From assembly GCA_030532405.1 (NCBI GenBank), contig JAUNLF010000013.1, positions 1 through 50,310 of the forward strand: a stretch of 50,310 bases of DNA, given 5' to 3'. Origin of the DNA: Actinomycetaceae bacterium. Lineage in GTDB: Bacteria; Actinomycetota; Actinomycetes; Actinomycetales; Actinomycetaceae. The notes under the pieces were generated by a model. It worked only from the letters and a program-made list of their open reading frames with translations. It did no database searches and was not told where the DNA came from. The translations under genes were made by a program, and so were the position numbers. Positions 26,505 to 34,596 of the stretch are shown here, piece after piece; within the stretch, counting starts at the first letter, position 1, and every line of letters starts with the position of its first letter.

Positions 26505-26541
26505 GTATATCTGTGTATATCTTGTATGTTTGCGTGTATAT
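26504..26541 (+). repeat. TGTATRT repeat cluster A
   Basis: Four same-direction copies: TGTATAT at 26504, TGTATAT at 26514, TGTATGT at 26523 and TGTATAT at 26535 (spacings 10, 9 and 12). On the minus strand the core reads ACATACA/ATATACA. The cluster begins at the ATG of the truncated regulator and covers its proximal upstream region. Confidence 0.8.
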
Positions 26542-26573
26542 TTTGTCGATCATTTCATGAGGGAGAGCCTCGC

Positions 26574-26596
26574 AAACCCCTGTATTTCAAGGGTTT
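26574..26596. repeat. Inverted repeat between the two TGTATRT clusters
   Basis: AAACCC and GGGTTT, 6-base arms separated by 11 bases. The centre contains another TGTAT. Possible operator or hairpin in the intergenic region. Confidence 0.5.
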
Positions 26597-26621
26597 ACAC
26601 AATCGCCACAGATGCACACAA

Positions 26622-26694
26622 ACATACAATCAAATGTACAAAGTTTGTATGTTTATTTGTATGTCTGTGTATGTTTCGTGTAGGTCTTGTATGT
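26622..26694 (+). repeat. TGTATRT repeat cluster B with an inverted copy
   Basis: Five direct copies at 26646, 26658, 26668, 26679 (TGTAGGT) and 26688, spaced 12, 10, 11 and 9 bases, mean 10.5. An inverted copy (ACATACA) lies at 26622-26628. Extended context is often TTTGTATGTTT. The whole 26505-26781 stretch is visibly AT-richer than its surroundings and has no credible gene. Confidence 0.8.
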
Positions 26695-26781
26695 TTACGT
26701 GTCGATCTGCGGGACGCTCAGCATCATTCAGACCGTTCCGGCCACCGCCCGAGTGTACATATGCAGACCCATCCTAGAGCC

Positions 26782-27636
26782 TCACCGCCCCAGGGGGTCG
26801 CCGAACCATGCGCGGAAGAGTCCGTAGAAGTTCATGTTGCCCCACGATGAGCATTCCTCCGGCATTCCTTTCACCGTCGCTTCGGTGGGTTGGTAGGGCG
26901 TGTAGTTGTAGAGTCCCGCGGTCGCCTGGTTTTGCACGAATATTTCGCCGCGGCCGCATTCCGCGTCCGGATTGTACGCAATACTGTTCTCGCGTCCGGC
27001 GATCACGTCGTACTTGTGCGGTTGCACTCTGTACATCTGGAATTGGTGCGCCGCATTGTAAATTTGCCGCGCGAATCCCATGTATTTCGGGTCGCACGCC
27101 CCACCGTCGGGGCACCCGTACCCCATCGCGATCGCGTAATCATCGTGGCTAAGATTGTGTCCCGAGGCCGTAATCAGCCCTTGTTCCTTCTGCAACACGG
27201 TCAGTAGCACTTGCGGATTCACGTTGCAGGCCTTCGCCGCTTTATTAATTATCGAGGGCGCGCTGTCGCCGGGTTCGCCCACAAAATCGCCGGGGCAAAA
27301 AGCGTCGGCTGTCCAGCTCGTTGAGTCCTCAACATACTGCGCTAAACACGGCGCCCCATCCGCCCCTGCTACGCAGCCTGCATTCCACTTTTCGATGAAC
27401 TCGGTGATCTGATCTTGATCCATTGTCTCGGAGTCGAAGAAAACCTCATCCGAAACTATGTATCCCGGGTCGAACCCCTCCATGTCTAGCTGTGGCCCAG
27501 ACACCTGCGCGGTCACGCCCTCATCGGCCTCGTCCGCGTTTGGCTTGATCGCCCAAACAAACAAGGCCAACAACAGGCCCAACACGATAAACGGGATCAA
27601 GTAGATCAACCGCGATTGTGAAGCTGCGTCGGGCAT
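26782..27636 (-). CDS. Membrane-anchored extracytoplasmic protein of the actinobacterial hemagglutinin/lysozyme-like type
   Basis: 284-residue type II membrane protein. One N-terminal helix (LIYLIPFIVLGLLLALFVWA) is followed by a large exported domain with many cysteines. The domain closely resembles one repeated in actinobacterial surface or hemagglutinin-annotated proteins. Conserved pieces are FDPGYIVSDEVFFDSETM, VNPQVLLTVLQKEQGLIT, MGYGCPDGGACDPKYMG and QNQATAGLYNYTPYQP, ending WGNMNFYGLFRAWFGDP. The Gln-Lys-Glu-Gln segment inside a helical fold hints at a lysozyme/glucosaminidase-like domain, but catalysis is unproven. ATG 27636 has its own leaderless -10 and follows the phosphatase gene by 58 bases. 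Confidence 0.75.
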   Translation of the reverse strand: MPDAASQSRLIYLIPFIVLGLLLALFVWAIKPNADEADEGVTAQVSGPQLDMEGFDPGYIVSDEVFFDSETMDQDQITEFIEKWNAGCVAGADGAPCLAQYVEDSTSWTADAFCPGDFVGEPGDSAPSIINKAAKACNVNPQVLLTVLQKEQGLITASGHNLSHDDYAIAMGYGCPDGGACDPKYMGFARQIYNAAHQFQMYRVQPHKYDVIAGRENSIAYNPDAECGRGEIFVQNQATAGLYNYTPYQPTEATVKGMPEECSSWGNMNFYGLFRAWFGDPLGR

Positions 27637-27648
27637 GCCTCCATCCTA
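27634..27648 (-). promoter_or_regulatory. Leaderless -10 element, surface protein gene
   Basis: On the minus strand TAGGAT, six bases (GGAGGC), ATG 27636. The GGAGG within the spacer is one base from the ATG, too close for a normal Shine-Dalgarno interaction. Confidence 0.55.
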
Positions 27649-27694
27649 AAACACGATTCAAACGGCCCCGCGCAGGCTTTGTTACCTACGCGAG

Positions 27695-28225
27695 CTACTT
27701 TGCGAGCTGCTGTTTTACGTGCTCTACGATTGCGTCGGCTGCGGATTCTATTGTTTCTAGGGTTTCTTCGAAGTCGTCTTGGTCGCCGTACCAGGGGTCG
27801 GGGACGTCCATGTCGCGCCTGCGAGTTACGCCTGCGAACTTCGGGTCGAAGGATCGGAACATGCGAATGTCCGTGGCGTGAGGGTCGCCGACGGCAGGGT
27901 TCTCTACGATCTCCACGCCCGCCCGGTCCGCAAGAGACTCCAACCGGCTCATGTGGTGGGATGTCATTGCCAAAATGAGGTCGTAATCGACGATTTGGTG
28001 TGCTTGCACTTGTTTCGCGAAGTGGTCGGGCACGTCATAGCCGGCGCGGCGCAGCGTTTTTTGGGCGCGGTAGTCAATGGGGTTGCCGTGTTCCTCGTCG
28101 GAAATACCGGCGGATTCCACGACCGCGTCAACGCCCTCAGACTGTAAACGGTCATTCAAAACAACCTCAGCCATCGCAGAGCGGCAGATGTTGCCTGTGC
28201 ACACCATTAGGAGTCGATACGTCAT
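27695..28225 (-). CDS. Low-molecular-weight protein-tyrosine phosphatase
   Basis: 176-residue LMW-PTP. The P-loop CTGNICRS gives nucleophile C9 and R15 (C-x5-R), directly at the N-terminus as in the family. The general-acid loop is VPDPWYGDQDDFEETLE. It dephosphorylates phosphotyrosine on proteins; in actinobacteria homologues act in signalling or surface-polysaccharide control. No cognate tyrosine kinase is in the window. ATG 28225 is preceded by TAGACT at six bases and no ribosome binding site. The downstream membrane-anchored gene is on the same strand but has its own promoter. Confidence 0.94.
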   Translation of the reverse strand: MTYRLLMVCTGNICRSAMAEVVLNDRLQSEGVDAVVESAGISDEEHGNPIDYRAQKTLRRAGYDVPDHFAKQVQAHQIVDYDLILAMTSHHMSRLESLADRAGVEIVENPAVGDPHATDIRMFRSFDPKFAGVTRRRDMDVPDPWYGDQDDFEETLETIESAADAIVEHVKQQLAK

Positions 28226-28237
28226 GCGCCGAGTCTA
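28223..28237 (-). promoter_or_regulatory. Leaderless -10 element, LMW-PTP gene
   Basis: On the minus strand TAGACT, six bases (CGGCGC), ATG 28225. Confidence 0.65.
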
Positions 28238-28320
28238 ACAAGTCGCGCAAATCGCCCCCAAGGAGCCGTGCCCCACTGGTATGAGCGGCCGTCCCTAGAA
28301 CAGGATTTTTCGTGAGGCGC

Positions 28321-28376
28321 AAAAGGCCCCGGCCATTTGTGCATTCCTGGTCACAGAAAGAGGCCAGCCGGGGCTC
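28321..28376 (-). terminator. Hairpin terminator after the glycan-uptake operon
   Basis: GCCCCGGC (28326-28333) pairs with GCCGGGGC (28367-28374), with further TGTG/CACA pairing inside. On the minus strand the stem is followed by TTTT. It lies 24 bases past the DUF4091 stop. Confidence 0.75.
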
Positions 28377-28399
28377 TATCGATCTGACACTACACGCGC

Positions 28400-30142
28400 T
28401 TACAACAAGTCGTCGAGTGAGGCGCGGCGGCGCAGAACTTCCTCCTCACTGACCCATCCGGCGTTATAGTCGAGGGTTCCGTCAGGGTCAATAATCGCAA
28501 GCACGGCGTCCCGCCCGGCGATCTTCTCGGCAAGTTGGCACACCGCTAAGTCGTCGAACGCGGCGCGCAACATGCGGTGGCGAATACTCTCGCGAACTGT
28601 ACCGTCAGCAGCCGGGTAGACAACGAATGTGTCGCCGGAAATAAAACCTCCGCCCGCCGAAGTGTCCCTGTACGGATCCAACGCGCGCAACGAGTACTGC
28701 GTGTTATAAAAGTTGAACGCCCAATGCAAAAAGCCCTGCGCACCCGCCTTAAACAGTTGGAACCCAAGCATGCGGTGCCGGTTCGGACGCTGCGCCAAAA
28801 ACCGGTTGGCCACGCCCTCATCCTGTGCCACACAGTAGTAAACCCACTCCGGTTCAATACCCTCCGCGCGGAAACGCGGAATCATATTCGTTGCCACCAC
28901 CGGTGTTTCAACAAGGGGTTGGAAGTCCGGATCCCCCAGCGCGTCAATCATCTGCGCCCCCTCAAGCAGGTGCGCAACCACCCCGCGAGCCGCCCTATAC
29001 GACTCCACGTGCTCCGCCTCCGGCTCGTCAGACACGTGATACCAAACGTGATCCTCCCCAACCTGCGCGTCCAAGAACCCCCGAAGCGCTGGAATCAGCT
29101 CCTCCAAGAACTCCTTGTACTCACCCGACGTGGCGGGCGTATCCCAACCAAAACGCGGGCCAAGCTGCCCGTCCTCGTCCTCAATCCAAAAACGCGGCGT
29201 ATGTTCCGCCCCCCACTGCGTGAACAAGTGCGGAATTTCAACACCCGTTAATCCACTTGATTTCAGGAGGGCGATCCAGCGCTCCAGGCGGCTGAAGTCA
29301 AACTCGTAGCCCCCACTCGTCTGCCGAATACCGAGCAACTGCACGTTGCGGCGGTAAACACCCGGCGCAATATCCAACGGAGGCGTCCACACCGGCGTCA
29401 AAACCGTATTCACACGCATGCGCGCACACGACTCCATGTGAGCCTGGACGACCCTCCAGTGAGGTTCAGTCCAGGGTTCCACGCCATAGTAATTTGCGAG
29501 GGAGTCCGCGTGGAACCACTGGACATTAGTCAGCTTCGGAGCTGACAGCTTAGTCGCACGAACACGAACACTAATGCGCTCGCGCCACAAAACTTCTTCA
29601 CGATCCTCAAGGTCATGGCCGCGACGATTCCTAACCGAACCTTGCACCTCCAGCGCAGCCAGGCCCGGTATCGCCGTTAAGTCCCACCACAACGAATTCC
29701 AACCCCTATGCGCCGACTGCGCGCTCGCGGTGAAGTCCGCGCCCTCCTGCAACTGAACGGGCTCCAAAATATCGGGCAACAGCGTCGGATCCACCGTGAA
29801 GTAACCATCGTCGGGGTCCGCCGGCGCCGGCATATTCGCCGGCACAAGTCCCACGTGAAACACGCGCACCCCAAGCGATTGTGCGAGGACGGGCGAGGCG
29901 TCCTCAGAGAACACCGGTTTCACGCGGATTATCACCTGCGCGCGTTGCGCTCTCGGCATCGTGTCCAGCCACGCCGTTTGAAAAGACAACGTCTCGCCAG
30001 CCAGCCCGCTCAACACGAGAGCCCCACCAAACGTGCCACCCGGCGCGGAGCTTCCGTCACCATCCGGCGCGGGCGCGGCGGCTCTGGGAGTCGTGGCAGG
30101 TAGAACTTTGGTCAGGGAGTCACAGAGTTGAAAAGTAACCAT
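28400..30142 (-). CDS. DUF4091 / GH123-like glycoside hydrolase
   Basis: 580-residue protein, cytoplasmic by lack of a signal peptide. The C-terminal half is a DUF4091 TIM-barrel related to glycoside hydrolase family 123 (beta-N-acetylgalactosaminidases using substrate-assisted catalysis). WYHVSDEPEAEHV carries the Asp-Glu pair expected at the active site. GFQLFKAGAQGFLHWAFNFY and RIRHRMLRAAFDD-like segments are characteristic of the family. The N-terminal 180 residues look like a beta-sandwich. Last gene of the ROK-linked sugar-transport operon, seven bases after the permease stop, so it probably hydrolyses the imported saccharide. GalNAc-containing substrate is only a guess. Confidence 0.82.
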   Translation of the reverse strand: MVTFQLCDSLTKVLPATTPRAAAPAPDGDGSSAPGGTFGGALVLSGLAGETLSFQTAWLDTMPRAQRAQVIIRVKPVFSEDASPVLAQSLGVRVFHVGLVPANMPAPADPDDGYFTVDPTLLPDILEPVQLQEGADFTASAQSAHRGWNSLWWDLTAIPGLAALEVQGSVRNRRGHDLEDREEVLWRERISVRVRATKLSAPKLTNVQWFHADSLANYYGVEPWTEPHWRVVQAHMESCARMRVNTVLTPVWTPPLDIAPGVYRRNVQLLGIRQTSGGYEFDFSRLERWIALLKSSGLTGVEIPHLFTQWGAEHTPRFWIEDEDGQLGPRFGWDTPATSGEYKEFLEELIPALRGFLDAQVGEDHVWYHVSDEPEAEHVESYRAARGVVAHLLEGAQMIDALGDPDFQPLVETPVVATNMIPRFRAEGIEPEWVYYCVAQDEGVANRFLAQRPNRHRMLGFQLFKAGAQGFLHWAFNFYNTQYSLRALDPYRDTSAGGGFISGDTFVVYPAADGTVRESIRHRMLRAAFDDLAVCQLAEKIAGRDAVLAIIDPDGTLDYNAGWVSEEEVLRRRASLDDLL

Positions 30143-30148
30143 TTTTAA

Positions 30149-30970
30149 TCAGCCCTTAATACCGGAGGAGGTAACGCCCTCAACAAACTGACGTTGCAAG
30201 AACACGTAAACAAGAAATGGAACAAGGAATGCGATTGTTGTACCAGCCATCACCATGCCGTACTGGGTTTCGAACGCGCCGGTCATTTGCGAAACGGCGA
30301 GGGTAACGGTTCGTGTCTGATCAGACGTCAACGAAATCAGTGGCCACATGAAGTCGTTCCACGTAGTTAGGAACGTGAACACAGTTAGTGCCACAAGAAC
30401 CGACTTGATCAGCGGCAAGATGATGGTGAGGAAAACCCTCAGGTCCGAAGCGCCATCAATGCGGGCCGCTTCAAGCAGCGAGGGCGGAATCGAATACATG
30501 AACTGGCGTACTAGGAACACGCCAAACGCGTTCACCACGGGAAGCGCAAGCGATATGTGCGACCCCAGGATCCCCATTTCTCGGAACATGATGAACATAG
30601 GAATCATCGTTACCTGGGCCGGAATCATCATGGTGCCCAAGTAGATCCAGAACAGGACCTCGGATCCGGGGAACCGCTTGAACGCGAACCCGAATGCCGC
30701 GAGCGAACACACGATCACGTTCATCACACACGCAAGAACCACAACTATCGCGGAGGTCAAGATCGCGGACCCGAATCCTTGAACCGTGAACAGGTTGACG
30801 TAGTTTTCGAGCGTGAATCTTTCTGGCGTGATGAAGAACGTCAGTTTCGTGGTTTCCTGCAAAGAGCTCACAACCATAAGCAGGAAGGGCGCCACCGCGA
30901 GCACTAGCAGCACTGCCACGAAGAACCACAGGATGCCTTTTCCGATACGAGCCACCATTTTAGTTCTCAC
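30149..30970 (-). CDS. Sugar ABC transporter permease (CUT1, MalG-like)
   Basis: 273-residue permease with six helices. The EAA loop is SLLEAARIDGASDLRVFLTI, diagnostic of CUT1 MalG-type subunits. The C-terminus ends QRQFVEGVTSSGIKG, the usual MalG-like ending. GTG 30970, with AAGGA upstream, overlaps the end of the preceding permease by 11 bases, implying translational coupling; ATG 30958 is an alternative. It functions with the MalF-like partner and lipoprotein. No MalK/MsmK ATPase is encoded here, so a shared ATPase elsewhere is expected. Confidence 0.93.
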   Translation of the reverse strand: MRTKMVARIGKGILWFFVAVLLVLAVAPFLLMVVSSLQETTKLTFFITPERFTLENYVNLFTVQGFGSAILTSAIVVVLACVMNVIVCSLAAFGFAFKRFPGSEVLFWIYLGTMMIPAQVTMIPMFIMFREMGILGSHISLALPVVNAFGVFLVRQFMYSIPPSLLEAARIDGASDLRVFLTIILPLIKSVLVALTVFTFLTTWNDFMWPLISLTSDQTRTVTLAVSQMTGAFETQYGMVMAGTTIAFLVPFLVYVFLQRQFVEGVTSSGIKG

Positions 30971-31865
30971 CGTCCTTCATCAAAGCCTTCTGCAACGCGG
31001 AGAACACGATGATGATGACGAGCAGGACCATCGCGATAGCCGACGCGCTTCCCATTTGGAAAAGCTTGAAGCCCTGCTGGTAAATCGCCATGACGATTGT
31101 GGTGGTTGCGCCTCCCGGGCCGCCACCGGTCATGATGTACACGAGGTCGAACACTTGGAACGACCAGATCGTCGAAAGGATGACGCACAGCAGGGTGACC
31201 GGCCGCAAGCCTGGAAGGGTTATGTGAAGGAACTGTTGCACGGGGCCAGCCCCATCAACCGAGGCTGCCTCGTAGCGCTCCGCGGGTATGTCAAGCACAC
31301 CCGCGTAGAAGAGGACGAGGAAGTAGCCGATGTTCTTCCAAGCGCTGACAGTAATAACAACGGCCATCGCCCACGTGGGGTGTCCAAGGAAGTTCACCGG
31401 ATCCACGCCCAGGTAGCCGAGGATCGAGTTAAAGAACCCGGTGTCTCCCGAAAGCATGAAGCGCCACACCGTACCCACCAAGATGAGCGACGCCACTACG
31501 GGGACAAACAGTACCGACCGTACGAAGCCGGACAGCCACTTTTCTTTTGTCCTAGAAAGGAGGTCGGCTAGCACGATGGGAATGAAAATCTGCAACGGCA
31601 CGGTGAAGACCGTGTAGATCACCGTGTTTTTCAGAGCGGCCCAGAACTTCGCGTCGTTGATTAGCTTCTCGTAGTTCGCCCCGCCAACCCACGAGGGGTC
31701 GGAAAGCACGTCGTATTCCGTGAACGACAAGTACACGGTGTAGATAATCGGGATGATCGCGATTAGCAAAAGGACGCCAAAAGATGGGAGGACGTACGGG
31801 ATCCCGCTCCACCTTTCAAGCTTGCTCTTGCGTTTGCTGGGAGCTGCTGAGACAGGGGTAGCCAT
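30960..31865 (-). CDS. Sugar ABC transporter permease (CUT1, MalF-like)
   Basis: 301-residue permease. A basic cytoplasmic N-terminus leads into WSGIPYVLPSFGVLLLIAII, then six helices. The EAA loop is AERYEAASVDGAGPVQQFLH followed by ITLPGLRPV. MalF-like partner of the downstream permease. It is separated from the binding-protein gene by a strong hairpin (31900-31930) and lies in the same leftward operon. Confidence 0.93.
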   Translation of the reverse strand: MATPVSAAPSKRKSKLERWSGIPYVLPSFGVLLLIAIIPIIYTVYLSFTEYDVLSDPSWVGGANYEKLINDAKFWAALKNTVIYTVFTVPLQIFIPIVLADLLSRTKEKWLSGFVRSVLFVPVVASLILVGTVWRFMLSGDTGFFNSILGYLGVDPVNFLGHPTWAMAVVITVSAWKNIGYFLVLFYAGVLDIPAERYEAASVDGAGPVQQFLHITLPGLRPVTLLCVILSTIWSFQVFDLVYIMTGGGPGGATTTIVMAIYQQGFKLFQMGSASAIAMVLLVIIIVFSALQKALMKDGEN

Positions 31866-31899
31866 TAGAAGACTTTCGTTTACGGGTACGGTTTTGGCA

Positions 31900-31930
31900 A
31901 GGCGTGGTGCTGGGAGTCAGCACCACGCCT
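31900..31930 (-). promoter_or_regulatory. Intercistronic hairpin after the sugar-binding lipoprotein gene
   Basis: AGGCGTGGTGCTG and CAGCACCACGCCT form a perfect 13-bp stem with a 5-base loop, 17 bases beyond the lipoprotein stop. Same position and stem length as the hairpin in the peptide ABC operon. Confidence 0.8.
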
Positions 31931-31947
31931 TTCTTGCGAGTCGCAAG

Positions 31948-33183
31948 CTATTGGAGCATCGCGTTAGCTTCCGCCGCCGCGTCTGCGAGTGCCTGTTCGG
32001 GGGTCTTTTGACCGTTAATCATCTGTTGGAGGTTCTCGTAGAGCACCTGGTAGGTACCGGTTCCGTTGGGAATCACAGGAAGCGGGTGCAGCATGTCAGC
32101 CTTGTCGGCGTACATTTGTACAAACTCTTCCGGATAGTTCGGCGTCTCGTCCTTACCCAGCGGAGGGAAGGCAGCCTGCGTGTGTAGCTTCTCCATTTGC
32201 GGGCCGGCAGTTACAAACGAAATGAGGTCGTAGCACAGCTGCGGGTCTGCACACTTCTTCAAAACCGTGAGCGAGTCCGACGCGATGAACGTGCCTTCTT
32301 CCTTGTTCGTGAGGGACGGTACGAAGCCCCAGTTAATGCCAGCATCCGTCCACTTTTGCATGTCCTGGTCGGACGTGATGACGAAGCCCGCCTTGCCTTC
32401 TTCGAAGTCTTTTCGTTGCGTCTCCGGAGTGGTTCCCGTTGCCGTGTCGTCAAGGACACCTGTTTCGCGCATCTTCATAATGAAGTTCGCTGCTTCAAGA
32501 ACCTCGGGAGAATCAAAGTTAGTGGTGGATCCGTCCTCTGCGAAAAGATCCCCACCGGCCTGGTAGACGAACGGGAAGAACAAACTGTTCATCGAACCGC
32601 GTGCCGGGTCTCCCCAACTTGCCGTGTAGGGTTTGATTCCCGCTTCCTTTAGTTTCACACCGGCGTCGATGAATTCCTCCCACGTCGTCGGAGGCTCCGC
32701 ACCGGCTTGTTCCAGGAGGTCCTTGTTGTAGAACAGGACGCGTGCGCCACCTACGATTAGGGGGATCGCGTACTGCTTGCCGTCGAACACGCCGTTCTTA
32801 AGGAAGTAGAAGTTATCCTCCTGCTCGCTTGTCACCATGTCCGTCATGTCTACAAGCTGATCTTTGACGATGTAGTCCCCAATCATCTCCGAATACATGT
32901 ATCCGACATCCGGACCCGCATTCGAGGAGATACCCGTTAGGAACTTAGTTTCGTACGCATCCCAAGGAATAACGCTGATATTGACCTCTACGCCACGTTC
33001 TTCTTCGAACGGCGCAACAATCTCGTCCCACAGCGCCTTGTCCTGGTTATTCGCTGCAAGCGGCGGAACCCATAGTTCTAATTCCGATGGGGATGAGGTC
33101 GTGTCCGGGGACCCTCCCGAACATCCTGCCAGTAGCGACACGCTTGCTGCCGCTACCACCAGTGTTGTTAGTGAGCGTTTCAT
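31948..33183 (-). CDS. Sugar ABC transporter substrate-binding lipoprotein
   Basis: 411-residue extracellular solute-binding protein family 1. The signal sequence MKRSLTTLVVAAASVSLLAG ends in lipobox LLAGCSGG, so it is lipid-anchored outside the membrane. The mature part shows the CUT1 pattern ELWVPPLAANNQDKALWDEI, GKQYAIPLIVGGARVLFYNK and LLEQAGAEPPTTWEEFIDAG. AGGAGT lies four bases before ATG 33183. First gene of the operon, divergent from the ROK regulator, which probably controls it. The ligand is unknown, most likely an oligosaccharide given the hydrolase downstream. Confidence 0.94.
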   Translation of the reverse strand: MKRSLTTLVVAAASVSLLAGCSGGSPDTTSSPSELELWVPPLAANNQDKALWDEIVAPFEEERGVEVNISVIPWDAYETKFLTGISSNAGPDVGYMYSEMIGDYIVKDQLVDMTDMVTSEQEDNFYFLKNGVFDGKQYAIPLIVGGARVLFYNKDLLEQAGAEPPTTWEEFIDAGVKLKEAGIKPYTASWGDPARGSMNSLFFPFVYQAGGDLFAEDGSTTNFDSPEVLEAANFIMKMRETGVLDDTATGTTPETQRKDFEEGKAGFVITSDQDMQKWTDAGINWGFVPSLTNKEEGTFIASDSLTVLKKCADPQLCYDLISFVTAGPQMEKLHTQAAFPPLGKDETPNYPEEFVQMYADKADMLHPLPVIPNGTGTYQVLYENLQQMINGQKTPEQALADAAAEANAMLQ

Positions 33184-33224
33184 TATTACTCCTGACTTTC
33201 GTGGCGTCTTTGCCGACGTGAAAA

Positions 33225-33254
33225 AGCTTAACCTAACAAAACCCAGTTTCGCAA
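33225..33254 (-). promoter_or_regulatory. Promoter of the CUT1 sugar operon
   Basis: On the minus strand TTGCGA (33249-33254), an 18-base spacer, TAAGCT (33225-33230). It lies about 40 bases upstream of the lipoprotein ATG in the region shared with the ROK gene. Confidence 0.5.
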
Positions 33255-33288
33255 CCCCTTTTAGATACCTATTTATAAACTTGTTATG

Positions 33289-33303
33289 TATACTGAATTC
33301 ATG
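33289..33303 (+). promoter_or_regulatory. Leaderless -10 element before the ROK regulator
   Basis: TATACT at 33289-33294, GAATTC, ATG at 33301. A nearby ATAA-N5-TTAT dyad (33275-33287) could be an operator, but it is weak. Confidence 0.65.
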
Positions 33304-34470
33304 GTGATTCCATTAGCAAATTCCGCTGTTGCGCCGGGCGAATATGCGCTTGCTTCCACGCGTGAGAACTCCGTTAACGCAGTTCTTGACGTGCTGGCAT
33401 CCGAGCCTTTCACGTTCACGATTACAGAGATTTGTCGGATCACCACGCTTTCACGACCCACGGTTACGCGCATCCTTAACGACCTCATTGACCTTGATGT
33501 TGCAAACGCGCAGACAGCATCCAGGTCGCACTCTTCCGGCGGGCGCAGGCCGCAAATCTTTTCGCTAAACCGGTTCCATCACTGCTCGGTGGTGCTACGC
33601 GTCAACTACGACGTGGTGGAAGGGTGGGCGATAGATGCTGCTGGGGGGATCATAAAAAGTGTTTCCCTGCCTCCGGTATCCGCGGGAGACATTTCGGACA
33701 GGCTTGCGGGCGCGTTAACTCAAATATTGCAGGCCGTGGACTCCACGGTTTACGCCGTAGCCGTTGTGGTTATGGGCATTGTGGACCAAGGACGAGTCGT
33801 ACGGTCCGAGTCGTTCCCCGAACTGAACTCGAACTCTTGGATCGGTCAGCTGAACGCGATCCTGGATGACTTCGACCAAAGTGCGCGCGTTGTCGCGCTA
33901 AACGACGCGAAGGTCGCCGCCAAGTGGATGTACAGCCAGTGTTGCACTCTGGGCGTGGGGCCTGAATCCATGATCGCCATTCACTGCTCGGAAGACTTCG
34001 GTTGCGGCCTCGTATTTGGGGGGAACCTACTTGAGGGCGCACACGGCGCGGCCGGGGAAATCCTGCAAGACGAGGGGTCCATGTGGTCGAAGGCCTCTAG
34101 CTTCCTGCGAAAAATTGAACAAGACCAAGACGTGTCCCTTCGCGAGTTCTTCGCGAACGCCGAAGCCTACGACCAAGAAAACGCGTTCATTGAACCACTC
34201 GGGCGACTGATGGGTAAAGCACTTTCCAGCATGGTTTTAACGTTGGATCCCGACGCGGTCGCTATCGGTGGAGCAATCGTAGACTGCGGGCCACGCCTGC
34301 TGACCGCGATCGAACAGGAGCTTCGAAAGGCCACTCCCACTCCCCCCAGCGTGCACGTGTCACCGCAGGGAGCTCAATCCGTCAGCGAAGGCGCGAAAAT
34401 GCACGTCCTCGCCGAAGCTAGGCGCACAACCCTACAGCGAGTTCTTCCTCCTGCCGACCAAAACCACTAG
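33301..34470 (+). CDS. ROK-family transcriptional regulator
   Basis: 389-residue NagC/XylR-type regulator. Residues about 20-85 are a winged helix (TITEICRITTLSRPTVTRIL), followed by a ROK sugar-binding domain. VVVMGIVDQGRVVRS and FGCGLVFGGNLLEGAHGAAGEI match ROK. The usual cysteine-rich zinc motif after AGE is missing: it reads EILQDEGSMWSKASSF. ROK repressors release DNA upon sugar binding. It is divergent from the CUT1 operon, so it probably regulates that operon and itself. The frame is open to 33286, but the leaderless ATG 33301 is preferred. Confidence 0.88.
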   Translation: MVIPLANSAVAPGEYALASTRENSVNAVLDVLASEPFTFTITEICRITTLSRPTVTRILNDLIDLDVANAQTASRSHSSGGRRPQIFSLNRFHHCSVVLRVNYDVVEGWAIDAAGGIIKSVSLPPVSAGDISDRLAGALTQILQAVDSTVYAVAVVVMGIVDQGRVVRSESFPELNSNSWIGQLNAILDDFDQSARVVALNDAKVAAKWMYSQCCTLGVGPESMIAIHCSEDFGCGLVFGGNLLEGAHGAAGEILQDEGSMWSKASSFLRKIEQDQDVSLREFFANAEAYDQENAFIEPLGRLMGKALSSMVLTLDPDAVAIGGAIVDCGPRLLTAIEQELRKATPTPPSVHVSPQGAQSVSEGAKMHVLAEARRTTLQRVLPPADQNH

Positions 34471-34596
34471 GCCAGCAACCAGGAGAGTCGCTCTCAGCGT
34501 TGCGAGGCCGGTGAACTCTACGCCCGTCCTCACTAGCGAAAAACCACCCTGACACGGTTCAACACAAGCGTTCGCATGCCTGGCGGCGACAGCGCG

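Noticed and set aside
26504-26694. Repeat array as a CRISPR
   Set aside because: The units are 7-12 bases at about one helical turn, with no unique spacers of 30 bases or more and no cas genes.
26391-26850. Rightward open frames across the repeat region
   Set aside because: They translate to Cys/Val/Leu-rich low-complexity sequence created by the TGTATRT repeats, with no start signal or family resemblance.
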